Positions 53,869 through 64,000 of a stretch of DNA of 64,000 nucleotides are shown here, one piece after another. The stretch is from Nephrocerus scutellatus (Eukaryota > Arthropoda > Insecta > Diptera > Pipunculidae). Within the stretch, counting starts at the first letter, position 1; each line of letters starts with the position of its first letter. The translations under genes were made by a program, and so were the position numbers. Below the pieces are notes generated by a model, which saw nothing but the letters and a program-made list of their open reading frames with translations, had not been told where the DNA came from and did not search any database. The stretch covers positions 95,888,249-95,952,248 of the forward strand of contig OX352762.1 of the NCBI GenBank assembly GCA_947095585.1, read 5' to 3'.

Positions 53869-55190
53869 ATTGCGTGTGTTTTAGTCAAGTCAAGTCGACT
53901 CAAAACCGAGAAAGTGTTGTTTGACAGTCAAAACTGATGACTGACAATGCTATTCACTGTTAATCAGATCGATAATAGGCACATTCGTGAATAGATCCTG
54001 TATAACTTCAGAGTAACTTTTAATTATTTTTTTGCTGGAAAAAAAGTAGTCAAGTTACCTATATCATAAAAAAGAGTTACCCATCATAAATAGATAGGTA
54101 ACTTTGATGTTCGAAAGTTACCCTGAAATTACTCAGAAACTATTTACGAATATGACTAATAAGTATACATTAAGAATGTCCAGAGCACAAATGCTGTGTA
54201 TGAAATGTATCATTCTTGACATTTATACAATAGGAATAATCGCCTTTCTTAATTGAACTAATTTAATTTTATGATCGAATACTCTTCTTCACTGGACAGA
54301 AGTTGCTACGACATAGAATTTAATTCAAGCCGTTTCATCATTGTTAAGGTCATATCAAAAATAATAAAACAAATGAAATCCTGAGTTCCTGAAATCAACA
54401 AATCTTATATTTTTATGGTAACGACTCTTATGTATACAAAGGAAATCTGGCCACACTAAGGATACCCTGACTGTAAAAACTTCGTTACACTTTAATATCA
54501 TTCTTGATTGGTAGCAATTTTATTAGTTTGATCGAAAGTATAAGTATATCTTTAATTTATGTACAACTAGCAAAGGTATTGTTGACCTAGATACTTCAAG
54601 ATCATTTAGGTTTCCATCATCTTTGGAATGGATGGCTTTTACAAAATCTTGGTGGTTGAATTGACAGCTAAGCTAAGTCTTTATACACAAACACATAAGT
54701 ATGGAGTGAAATAACCATTATTAAGGTCACTTTCAGTTAGGATGACTTGGTGATACACATAATGCGCACAAAGAAGAAAATTCCTTTCTACAAGAAAAAA
54801 AATAATTGGGTTTTTATTCCCAAGACATTTAGCCAATTATGGAGCATACTTATGATGTTACTCCAACGACCTAACAATTATTGCTGGACTACGTAATACA
54901 GGTTTTCTTCATTTTCATTATATTGTGTGAGACAGGCAGAAATGACAAATCCGTTTAATTAAGAAGGACGCTTGCTTCAAGAACATAGTTATATGTATCG
55001 CTTATCTATATACACGATGTATGTAAGTAAACGGTATTTAATTAAAGATGAACTAGTGTAGTAAATTCTAAATAGGCATTTGAAAGCAGACAAAATAATC
55101 TTAATGGAAATTCCTTGAAGTTCAATTCGTTTTAAAAGACAAAACCGCTTTCCAATGCAGTACATTAATTATAACGTTTGTGTAGCGGCC
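53869..55190. other. Spacer, no gene recognised
   Basis: Contains GTTACC/GGTAAC words near 54053-54125. No gene or element assigned. Confidence 0.35.
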
Positions 55191-55191
55191 C

Positions 55192-55292
55192 GATCTCTGA
55201 ATTTCAATAAAATCGGGCTTTGGGAAGTTGGTTAAAAATTGATAACAAGATCTAACCAGCCGCCAGCCACGAGCACGCGAAGTTAATACAGA
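55192..55292 (+). mobile_element. H-element 3' fragment
   Basis: CCCGATCTCTGAATTTCAAT and AAAATCGGGCTTTGGGAAGT, then GCACGCGAAGTTAATACAGA with GAATTTAAGAAG. Confidence 0.65.
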
Positions 55293-55374
55293 GAATTTAA
55301 GAAGAAAAACATGTAAAAGTAAAAAAAACTTTGTTTTTCGGCTACAAATTTTTATGTCGAAAAGCTTAAATTTT

Positions 55375-55805
55375 CATTTAGAGATTTGCAAATAATATCT
55401 GCATAAACGCAACTCGCGACACGCGTCCCATGCGGGATCTTAAAAATGGCCCATGAGACTGAACTGAACTTATAAAATAAATAATCATGTAAATGTATAT
55501 ATCGAAACACGCCACACAGTCCTTTATTTTTTGATAATTTCTGTTTTCTGAGGTCGGGGCTTTTTTAAAATATTTTCTTTTTTCCACGCTTCACACGCGC
55601 CACACGCAACTCGCGTCAAATGCGGGATATCAAAATTGGCCGCGAACATTAAACCGCTCACAAAATTTCAGCCCTCAAAGTCGTGCGAAAGGTGGTTAAA
55701 AAAGATCTCGAGAAAATGGCACTATTTCAAACCATCACACGCGAAAAGCAACACGCTTCATATGCGGAATATAAAAAATGCTATTTTAACCGGGTTTTTT
55801 TTTTG
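55375..55805 (-). repeat. G-repeat segment
   Basis: CGACACGCGTCCCATGCGGG, CACGCCACACAGTCCTTTAT, CGCTTCACACGCGCCACACG and ATATGCGGAATATAAAAAAT. It is the reverse of the plus-strand segment at 18720-19080, including the AAAGGACTGTGTGGCGTGTT word. Confidence 0.55.
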
Positions 55806-55859
55806 AATTTTACTTTTTTATAAATAATGACAAATTATTTCATATATAACTACAAGCTT

Positions 55860-56035
55860 TTAGCCCCGGCTTTACACCTCCAAGACTCACCAAAAACCCG
55901 CACACCCATACCACAAGTCCCTTCCACACCAACAACCACTGACCAACACACACCCTCCGTCTGCGGACGTCCACCCACATCGCAAACTAACCACTGACCC
56001 CATCCACCCATCGACCATCACAACCACCCAGAAAA
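55860..56035. repeat. C-rich, CCACC-type low-complexity tract
   Basis: Very strong C/A strand bias (ACACACCCTCCGTCTGCGGA, CCACTGACCCCATCCACCCA), like 47640-47820. Confidence 0.6.
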
Positions 56036-56130
56036 CTATATAATGGACACTTATATCACCAAAAAAGTATACGTGTTCGAATCGTGAGTTATGGTCGCGA
56101 GTTCATACAAAAATGGAAAAGAAAAAAAAC

Positions 56131-57165
56131 AATCCATAAAAATACAATTTTTCATGTAAATTCTCTAATAGGAGTAGGGTATGTGTTAAAATTTGAAGAA
56201 AATCGAGCTAATTTTTAAAAAATTTATATGGGCACCCCTCGGACCTCAGGGCCTCACTCCAAAAACTTTACAAAAAATTTTGTCCATCGGAGATACACAC
56301 GTATATAAAATTTAAAAAAAAATCGGTTTAAGTTTTTTAAAAAATTTGTTGGGGCCCCATGACCCTCCAAACCCTGTCTCCAAAATTTTTGCAAAAAGTG
56401 TTGCCCATCGGAGATACACACGTATATAAAATTTAAAAAAAATCGGGTTAATTTTTTTAAAAAAATTTTTGGGGCCCAATGATCCTGGGGCCCGGGGTCT
56501 CCAAATTTTTTACAAAAAGTGTTTTTCATCGGAGATACATACGTATATAAAATTTAAAAAAAAATCGGGTTAATTTTTTTTTTAATTTTGGGACCCCACA
56601 AATCCGGGCCCGGGGTCTCCAAATTTTTTACAAAAAGTGTTGTCTATCGGAGATACACATGTGTATTAAATTTGAAGAAAATCGAGATAATTTTTTTAAA
56701 AAAAAGTTATGGGGCCCAACGAACCCGGGCCCGGGGTCTCCAAATTTTTTACAAAAAGTGTTGTCTATCGGAGATACACATGTGTATTAAATTTGAAGAA
56801 AATCGGGATAATTTTTTTAAAAAAAGTTATGGGGCCCCACGAACCCGGACCCGGGGTCTCCAAAATTTTTACAAAAAGTATTGTATAGCAGAGATACATA
56901 AGTGTATAAAATTTGAAGAAAATCGAGTAAAATTTTGTAAAATATTTGTAGGGGAGCCCACCGACCCCGTGGTCCGAGGGTCCTCAAATTTTAATAGAAA
57001 GTGTTGTCATCGGAGATATGCCTGTGTGCCTGTTTCAATAAAATAGGACTTTGGGAAGTGGGTCAAAAATTGATCGCAAGATTCCATGACACACAAATCC
57101 ACAAATCCACAAACCCACAAATCCACAAACACAGGGGCAAGTGAAGTTAATATAGAGAATTTAAA
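56131..57165 (+). mobile_element. H-element, longest copy, seven 121-bp units
   Basis: The 5' end is A8 then CAATCCATAAAAATACAATT and GTAAATTCTCTAATAGG near 56157. The word CGGAGATAC (or its variant) lies at 56288, 56409, 56530, 56648, 56769, 56889 and 57011, spaced 118-122. The 3' end is AAGTGAAGTTAATATAGAGA with ATTTAAAAAGG near 57160. The units carry GC-rich palindromic cores (GGGCCCGGGG) in an AT-rich frame. The 152-codon plus frame and 91-codon minus frame inside are repeat translations. A CACAAATCCACAAATCCAC stretch (57095-57130) lies before the 3' end. Confidence 0.85.
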
Positions 57166-57395
57166 AAGGACTTTTAATTTTTCCGATTTTTCCAATTTTC
57201 CAGGCAGCTTTTCCAATTTTTCCTATTCACATAACCTTATCCGGAGTAACTTTCACATTTATAATATTAGTATGAATAAATTCATGCTATCGAGTTAACA
57301 AATACCAAATATTTTTCGAAGTTTGGTTTAACAACTTCAACTGTCAGATTTTTTATAAACAAACTTTAATACAATAGCAATGAAATTTACTTACT

Positions 57396-58731
57396 TTACT
57401 TATGTCCTATATACCCTTGTGCATCTACTACTCCTACGCGCCATCGCGTGCAGTTCCTGGCAATGAGTTTTAGCTCTCTCCAACTTTTCCCCAATTCCCG
57501 TGACTCCTCCTCAACTGTTCTGCGCCATGTATTTCTCGGACGACCCTTTCTTCTACCATATTGAGATAACGGATTCCATTGCATTGCGTAGTTTGCTATA
57601 GAACTGTCACCTTTTCGGAGTGTATCACCAATCCACTGCCACTTCCGTCGTAGGATGGTTGTGCCTATTGGTTCCTGACCCGTTCTCTGGTATAGATATT
57701 CGTTAGAGATACGGTTAGGCCAGAAAACCCTTTAGATGTTCCGTATGCACCTATTTACGAACGTTTGGAATCTTTTTGTGATAGTAGCGGTCATCTTCCA
57801 AGAGCTGCACCCATACAACAACATTTGAACGTAACAGTCGCATTGATATATCATGGACATCATTCTAAACACTGATTTTGCTTTGCCGATTCGGTTGACA
57901 ACGTCCTGTACGGTTCGACCTTCGGTCGAGAGAATACACCCAAGATATTGGAAACCCTCTACTCTCTCTACCGGTTGTCCAGCAATGTTAACTTGAGTTA
58001 CTGAGTTAGTGCCGAGGTTGATGATTTTGGTTTTGGCAGTATTTATCGTCAACCCCGCAACATTTGCCTCCCTTTCCACATTTGTTGTCATTTGGTGCAG
58101 CTGTTTGAGAGTAAAAAAACGTCATCACTGTAGTCCAGAAGTTTGAGTTGAGATGTAAGAGTCCAACGAATTCTTCCGTTTCCAGTAGATAAAGCTGCGC
58201 GAAGCACATCGCTAATCACCAACAAAAAAAGTATCGGCGATAGAATGCAACCTTGTCGTACCCCACTTAGGATCTCGAATTCCTCTGACAGCTTTCCTCT
58301 GACAGCTTTCCTCTATGCAGCACATGACATTTAGAGCCATCAAAGGTTGCTTTAATAATAGCTATTATTTTATCGGGTATACCTCTCCTGCGCAAGGCAA
58401 GCCAGATAAACTGCATGTTGACACTGTAAATAATGATCCGCAGGGTGTTGATGTGATCGCCACAGGAGGATCCAGTGCGGAAACCTGCTTCTTCAGTATC
58501 GAGTGTATCTTCCAGATGTTTCTTAATTCGTTCAACTACTACTTAGGCTATTACCTTTGCAACTGCAGGAAGAACGCAAATGCCTCTCCAGAGTTCGCAC
58601 TCCATAAGACTACCACTCTTCGGGAAAACTTTCTTTGCCTCCCAAGCCCTTTCTACAAGAGGATATAAAAGCTCTGCTGATGTCGTTGGAGCGGCACGCA
58701 GAAGCTCCGCGGGTATACCGTCTAGTCCCAT
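57396..58731 (-). pseudogene. LINE-B reverse transcriptase and tail
   Basis: The minus strand reads GLDGIPAELLRAAPTTSAEL and CELWRGICVLPAVAKVIA (58731-58543). In other frames follow a GFRTGSSCGDHINTLRI-like block near 58480, a GVRQGCILSPILFLLVISDV-like block near 58240 and LLDYSDDVFLLS near 58130, where YSDD is the catalytic pair. The frame 58091-57732 has GLTINTAKTKIINLG, VEGFQYLGCILSTEGRT and MLLYGCSSWKMTATITKRFQ. Then come NRISNEYLYQRTGQEPI and the tail RRKGRPRNTWRRTVEEESRE at 57584-57396. Catalytic residues survive; stops and at least four frameshifts do not allow a full protein. Confidence 0.8.
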
Positions 58732-58949
58732 CGACTAAGTACCGAGAGGATCTATAGCCGGTTGATGTTATACCTAGGCATTCGGATGATATTGCGGAGT
58801 TTTTGAACTGATGCAGTACGTAACTACACAGTAGCTATCATAAGCTGATGATCCCGTTCCATACCCAAGTCGACTCCTCGTCTGTTTCGGACATCTAAAA
58901 CGACGACTGATCGACACATAGTCAATTTGTGCTCAAACATTGTACCTCC

Positions 58950-59581
58950 TATGGTGGTGTTTGGTGGTCAACAAATCTTTCACCATTTTCATTTCGTTCG
59001 CCGAGGCCGTGCTTGCCAATCACATATCTGAGTACTTCATTGTCGTTGCCCAACTTGGCATTCAAGTCCCCCATCACGATGACGATATCTCCGTTCGGCG
59101 TTGCGTTGAATACAGCGCTAAGCTGATTGTAGAAGTTGTCCTTTTCATCCTCAGTCGAGGGATTCGTTGGGGCGTATCACTGTTTGATCGTGACGCGTAG
59201 TACTCTAGTCCGAAATCTGGCCGATAAGAACCTATCACAATGTGGGTGCCAGGAAATTAGGCATCTGCGTGCTGTTGGCGGTATCAGCAGACCCACTCCA
59301 GATTTACGGGGACTGCCGGAGGATTTGTCGGAGTATAGTAACACAGTGTCACACGTTGGGGATTGGTATTTTCCCGCGTCGAACCATCTTACTTCAGTCA
59401 CTCCCAGTATGTCTAAATTATATCGAAGAAACTCACGTTCCAGAAATCTGGAATTTTCCGGTCCTTCTCTCTCAGAGTCAAGGAGCGTCCTCACATTCCA
59501 GAAACCAATCTTAGTCCGGGTACAATAGCGTTTTCGTTCATTACTTAACCGAGGCGTTGTGTCGGTTTCACTAGCTGTCAT
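58950..59581 (-). pseudogene. LINE-B APE endonuclease
   Basis: The frame 59581-59177 reads RTKIGFWNVRTLLDSEREGP (the N-terminal WNVRTL block with catalytic Asn), NLDILGVTEVRWFDAGKYQS (catalytic Glu in TEVRW) and KSGVGLLIPPTARRCLISWH. After a shift near 59175 it continues DEKDNFYNQLSAVFNATPNG and DIVIVMGDLNAKLGND (the GDLNA block, catalytic Asp/Asn). GKHGLGERNENGERFVDH leads to 58975. All N-terminal catalytic blocks are recognisable; the C-terminal SDH block is missing with the shortened linker. Confidence 0.8.
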
Positions 59582-59640
59582 TTTTCGGTACCACGGAGTG
59601 CTAACCCGTTACCTAGACTAGAAACGCTAGACCATTAAGG

Positions 59641-60681
59641 ATTTATTAGGATTTATAAGGATTTATTCATATAGTTGCTATTGTTGCGCTATTGGCTCAA
59701 ACCAAATTTTGAGCAGTCAGTAGTTTCCCGATCAATCGCAATGCAGATCCCCAAAAATTGGTCACTTTATTCACTGTATTCGCTGTGCGAGATATTCTTA
59801 AAAACAAAATTTAGGGCACAAGCATTATTAAAAAAGAATAGTAACTAAAAAGCTTCACAAAGAAGTCGATACATGGCAATTTCAGCTAGTTGATATGTTT
59901 AGTCGATTTGGATTATTTTATGTTATGCTAGGGGTGTCTTACCGTTACTATTCTTATTAGCGATCCCGACGACCGATTTGATATTAAGATCGATTGTTTT
60001 AGCTTATTTCTATAAATCGTTGGTACATATATTGCATCAAATTCAACGCGAGTAGGTTCGCACTGAGATGCACGCGCTTTGCTTTCTATATATTATGAAT
60101 GATGATGTCTAAAATTGAAGGTGTGGTATATGCAGTAATTTCTTGGCAAATTTAATAATTTTATTTGAAAAACATTCGGACTCGTCCTAGTAACGTAAAT
60201 AACCCAATATAATATATAAAGGAACTTACGCAAATCAGAAAAACACTTAATTAGCTTAAGGCTTTGTTTCAGCTTCAGTGCCTTTATTTATTGAGCTATG
60301 CTCTTTTGATTAAAACATTTACGTCTCAAAGAGAAATTCAAACGTATTTGAATCACATTAAACGCTTTCAAACGGTCGTCGCTCCTGAACCATTCACACA
60401 TTAAGTGGTGGTTACGCACGATATAGGTTTTATTTGCGGAAAAGAGGGTAAAATAGCAGTACTTGTACGACTAATATATTATAGTTCGGGAGTTAGCGTT
60501 GCAAATGAAAAAGTCTTAGTAAGCCGTATGATTTCGGTATCGATAATTGATTTCGCACAATTAATCGGTGAACCGACCGTCAGCTGCTCAAGTAGCGGTG
60601 GGTCTTGGCGAGATGCTCCGAAAGTGGTAAAAAAAATAAAATAAAAAAAGTACGCCCGCAGAAATGTTTTTTTTAAAATAC
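59641..60681. other. Spacer, no gene recognised
   Basis: AT-rich. A 79-codon plus frame at 60405-60644 has no motif or signals. Confidence 0.35.
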
Positions 60682-62030
60682 TTAGGCCCGATTTTATAAA
60701 CGCGAGTAAAATGATTAATCCTCGGATTAATCGTCGTTTGCATTTTATGAACGACGATTAATCCGACGATTTTTTTCTACTCTCTAATTTATCTGCTGAT
60801 TTTTGTGGGTAAATCAGAGGGTAAAAAAAGGTGTTGTTGTTATTATAAATTTTGACGTTTTAAAATTTAAACATTATATTTATTAGTGAGAATTTAGAAT
60901 TGAGAAGAGATCAATTGATCATCTAATATATAAAAATGGTGTCTGTATTTTTTGAGATTGCCTTTCTCAGGAACCAGACATCGCAGGAAGCTGAAATTTT
61001 CACCATAGATTAGCATTTTAGCGGTTTGTGTTTTTGTTTTGGTTTGAACTCTCTAAGTGGCACTGTTGTCAAACGGTTTTTTGTTTCTCAGCAAAGAAGC
61101 ATCTTAGGAATTTCAGATTCTAACCATAGGTTTGCTTCATTGCTATTTTGGTTTTTGTGAAATTTGGACCTGATAGATGGCGCTGTTTCCAAGATATAAC
61201 GATTTTTCTGTTTCTTAGTAACGAAGCATCTTAGGAACTTAAAATTTTAACTATACGTTTGTTTCGTTGCTATTTCGGTTTTTGTGAAATTTGGACCCGT
61301 TAGGTGGCGCTGTTTTCAAGATAGTAGGTGGTAAAACCGCTATTTTTGACATTTATTTAGTTTCATTACAACACGCGCAGGAATACATCGTAGGACGCCA
61401 AATTAAAAATAAAATTTATAATTAATCGTAAAAAAACGTTACTACACAAAATAACAGTTTTTATATTATACACATGAGTCACGAAAACTGCATTTGTTTG
61501 ATTAGTAGTTATTTTATTTTATACACAGGGAATGTAAAATGTTAATATCAGCCACATTTTTAAACTGAATTTTATGAAATTTTTAAGATATATTATTGGC
61601 AGGTAGTGGAAAGTTATAGGTATAGATGGAAGGGGAGAAAGATAAAATTTTAACATGAGATTTACAAACGTATTTTAAAAAAAATGTCAACGTAAATTAT
61701 TGGCAGGTGAGGGAAAGTTATAGGCTATAGTACTCCCGTCACCCCGGGGGTTCATGTGTGCTGGTAGCAAAGCGCCCGGGAACAGCTAGTAATTTAATAA
61801 ATTAAATTAATTTAAATTAATTGAAAATGGAATACAAAAAAAAGAAAACTGAGTATTAGTAAGTACAAAATAGTTAAAAAATATAAAATATAGTGGTATC
61901 GAAATTTTTAATCATACACACAACATAAAATATTAGTATAAACTATATAATATGAGTGCAAACGTCAAAAAACTATTACCACTCGTACAAAAAACTGCGG
62001 TATAACTATAACTATAATGAAAAAGAATTA
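60682..62030. mobile_element. Foldback element copy 1, carrying a Helitron
   Basis: It starts TTAGGCCCGATTTTATAAAC and then the palindrome GATTAATCC-TC-GGATTAATC. Its body matches copy 2 at 63367-63880: TGTGGGTAAATCAGAGGGTA, TTATATTTATTAGTGAGAAT, GGTATCGAAATTTTTAATCA and AAAACTGCGGTATAACT. The match is interrupted exactly at 60922-61789 by a Helitron. The right end is decayed near 62030. Confidence 0.75.
60922..61789 (+). mobile_element. Non-autonomous Helitron, 868 bp, both ends defined
   Basis: The 5' end TCTAATATATAAAAATGG and the 3' end CGCCCGGGAACAGCTAG (CTAG at 61786-61789) match canonical Helitron termini (TC...CTRR). Insertion is between A (60921) and T (61790). CCCCGGG at 61742-61748 can pair with CCCGGG at 61775-61780 as a subterminal stem. 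The inside holds nearly three units of a 127-bp repeat (GAAGCATCTTAGGAA at 61096 and 61223; a diverged one near 60980). It has no coding capacity. Orientation is set by TC at left and CTAG at right. Confidence 0.9.
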
Positions 62031-62820
62031 ATCGTTGTCTCCACCTCAAATAACAATAATGCTACAAAAAATAATTTGCTTGTGTGAGTAAAATTATGGA
62101 GCTATCGCTGAAATGCACTCATGGCAAAAATTAAAGAATAAATTTAGAGCACATGTTATCGTATATGAGAAAACATCTGTTTTTGTGGTATCTGATTCTT
62201 AATGTAATATATGTTCTAAATATTGAGTTTGAAAGTGCATTTAGGTGTGGTTTCGTTCATAATTTCCGTGATCATAGCTACCAATTTTAACATCCACTAA
62301 TATATATGTTCTAAATTTTCTCTGCCTCCGGCTTGGTGTTTGCAGTGCGACCCTTCTCTTCAATTTCAAAGTTCACCATTTTTATTTGTGCTGACCTTAA
62401 AAATCGCTTAAAACAATCCTACAACATTTTCCTTTCAATTCGGCTCACATTCATTGTAGCATTATTTGAAGCCCGTATACGTGTACATGCACACAAGCAA
62501 ATTATTTTATTGTAGCATTTTTGGTTTTGAGGTGGAATCAACGAGTTACAAAAGTGACGCCATATATAGGTTTGCCATTTCGACAAATCTACATAAGCTG
62601 TATTTAATTTGCCGAGGAATAAGGAGTTCGAATGTCAAAACCAGCAAAACAGCAGGTTTTCTTATTCCAAAGAAGGAATAAGATAGTGCAATTGTAATTC
62701 CTTATTCCAAAATACAAATAAAATACAGCTTTTAGCTATTAGCTGAAGCTCTTTCGAATTTTTTGGGAAATCAACCAGCTATTAGCGATTATTCGAAGAC
62801 CGTTCATCCGATATAGCTGA
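62031..62820. other. Spacer, no gene recognised
   Basis: AT-rich; inverted words GGAATAAGGAGT / CTTATTCC near 62613-62710. No gene recognised. Confidence 0.35.
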
Positions 62821-62821
62821 A

Positions 62822-63028
62822 ACTTTGGGATGAGGTGGGGACGTGTAGGGGTTGACGTGCTGGGTGGCTAGGTATAGTTTGTATGTGATTGACTCGAAGG
62901 CCATGCATTTGATAGATAGTGGTGATATATGTGGGGGAGTGGGTTTGGGATATCTTAGGGTGGATCTTGGTGGTCGGCTTGATAGGGTAAGTGTGGTGGG
63001 GATAGTGTAGTGGGGGAAGTCAGGCTAC
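62822..63028. repeat. G/T-rich low-complexity tract
   Basis: GGTGGGGACGTGTAGGGGTT, GTGGGGGAGTGGGTTTGGGA and GTGTGGTGGGGATAGTGTAG. Strong G/T bias, the mirror of the C-rich tracts at 47640 and 55860. It ends at a CAGCTAGTAGTT phrase. Confidence 0.6.
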
Positions 63029-63366
63029 GCTGGGTATTTCAGCTAGTAGTTAATAAATGTGAATGATTAGATTAAAATTGTTATAATTAAAAACATCTTC
63101 ACAAGTACAAAAACAACTAAAACCGTCAGCCGACGTAGTAAAGGTGGATTATTCGAGCAATCTTTCAGCTTCCATCTAAATTCTAAAACCTTATTGATAT
63201 TAACTTCTGTTTATTTTATATGATTTTATTCACACCCAACTATCAAACAAATGTAATAAAAATTTGGATAAATAGGTAAAACTTGATTTTTGAATACCAA
63301 AAAATTGTATCAAATTAAAAGTTTGTTTGGTGTAAAACGCGCGTTATTTATTTATTATATTGATCG

Positions 63367-63880
63367 TAGGCCCGATTTTATGAACGCGAGTTTATGATTA
63401 ATCCGAGGATTAATCGTCGTTTACATTTTATGAACGACGATAAATGATACAACTAACCTGAAGATATTTTTCTACTCTCTGTTTTATCTGCAGATTTTTG
63501 TGGGTAAATCAGAGGGTAAAAAGCGGTGTTGTTGTTATTATAAATTTTGACTTTTTAAACATTTAAGCATTATATTTATTAGTGAGAATTTACAGTTGAG
63601 AAGATATCAATTGATTATAATTTAATAAATTAAATTAATTGAAAATGGAATAAAAAAAAGAATAATGAGTATTACTAAGTACAAAATAGTTAAAAAATAT
63701 AAAAATATAGTGATATCGAAATTTTTAATCATACACACAACATAAAATGTTACCACCCATACAAAAAACTGCGGTATAACTGCAATAAAACCTGTAATAA
63801 TTTACGAATTTTTATAATCTATCGTCGTTCATAGAATCGACGAAAAAAAAAATCCGAGAGTAAAGATTAATCTTAATTGG
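63367..63880. mobile_element. Foldback element copy 2 (empty site for the Helitron)
   Basis: It starts TAGGCCCGATTTTATGAACG, then the palindrome GATTAATCC-GA-GGATTAATC. TATGAACGACGAT at 63429-63441 is inverted at 63821-63833. The phrase AATTGATTATAATTTAATAA at about 63612 corresponds to AATTGATCA + TAATTTAATAA in copy 1 with the Helitron removed. No frame. The right end lies somewhere near 63865-63885. Confidence 0.8.
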
Positions 63881-64000
63881 CGAAAAAAGTGAAGAGAACA
63901 ACCAAAATACGAATAGAGTAAACAAGAAACATCGCCTGTGACGTTTCATGGAAATATATCCTCCTTGTTTCTATCCATCTCTATTGCACTTTACGAATTA

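Larger units (their letters stand above)
57380..59640 (-). mobile_element. LINE-B: RTE/SR2-like LINE with internal deletion
   Basis: On the minus strand it runs from an endonuclease start near 59581 through RT to a C-terminal tail at 57400, and ends in a short AAGTAAAGTAAGTAA-type tail at 57388-57402, typical of RTE elements. The linker between endonuclease and RT (about 58735-58950) is shortened. It is the only copy of this family in the window and is less decayed than most LINE-A copies. Confidence 0.8.

Noticed and set aside
56588..57046. 152-codon open frame, plus strand
   Set aside because: It is a translation of three consecutive 121-bp H-element units and repeats itself with the same period. 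The same is true of frames at 56254-56529, 44738-45088, 44751-45065, 17216-17518 and 41204-41464.
63020..63036. CAGCTAGT phrase as a second Helitron 3' end
   Set aside because: No subterminal stem directly upstream and no matching TC 5' end was found. It may be chance.

Overview
The window looks like a repeat-rich stretch of an insect nuclear genome, most likely a fly (Diptera). This rests on the mix of R1-, Jockey/CR1- and RTE-like LINEs, mariner, Transib, Helitron/Helentron-type sequences, AT-rich spacers and TATA/AATAAA-style signals. The species cannot be fixed from the sequence. There is no bacterial-style coding. Almost every long reading frame is a decayed transposon protein or an accident inside a repeat. 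Only one short frame, on the minus strand at 32.43-32.64 kb, looks like an intact host gene: a small secreted peptide with a polyadenylation signal.

Families named here for convenience. LINE-A: RTE-like, with an APE endonuclease of the type often misnamed craniofacial development protein 2. LINE-B: a second RTE/SR2-like family. LINE-C: CR1/Jockey group, 3' UTR ending in a short A tract after a conserved TTATAAGGGTGC block. LINE-D: Jockey clade. LINE-E: a further CR1/Jockey-group element. R1-like: with RNase H and a CCHC knuckle. H-element: a non-autonomous family of about 13 copies that carries the 11-bp inverted repeat TAAATTCTCTA / TAGAGAATTTA near its two ends and about 121-bp tandem repeats inside; it resembles the Helentron-associated HINE/DINE-1 group. 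G-repeat: dispersed segments rich in GCGTGTGGCGCG-like motifs.

Layout. 0-2.4 kb: LINE-E split by an H-element. 3.1-3.45: LINE-A scrap. 4.9-8.0: nearly full-length dead LINE-A (-). 9.25-12.6: LINE-A scrap, R1-like 3' end and a 5' two-thirds LINE-A (-). 14.6-18.7: SINE-like piece, mariner 3' half, a LINE-C / LINE-D / H-element / LINE-C nest and a Tc1/mariner-like fragment. 18.7-26.3: G-repeat, LINE-C end, LINE-A broken up by an H-element and a 118-bp satellite array, then an R1-like LINE. 27.9-29.7: tandem duplication and a decayed R1-like RT. 30.9-33.2: small repeats, the small secreted gene and a foldback MITE. 34.2-38.7: G-repeat, a Pif1-type Helitron helicase split by a LINE-A with a 9-bp target duplication, then a RAG1-like Transib transposase fossil. 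39.8-47.1: two LINE-C copies with H-elements. 47.9-49.5: mariner deletion derivative carrying a nested LINE-D. 51-57.2: H-elements, G-repeat arrays and duplications. 57.4-59.6: LINE-B. 60.7-63.9: two copies of one foldback element, one of which carries a complete 868-bp Helitron while the other preserves the empty site.

The window is therefore a record of layered insertions on both strands. Several junctions can be read to the base (target duplications, empty sites, host codons restored across an insertion), so the relative age of the families can be partly ordered: LINE-E and LINE-C precede the H-elements, the helicase precedes LINE-A, mariner precedes the LINE-D copy, and the foldback element precedes the Helitron.
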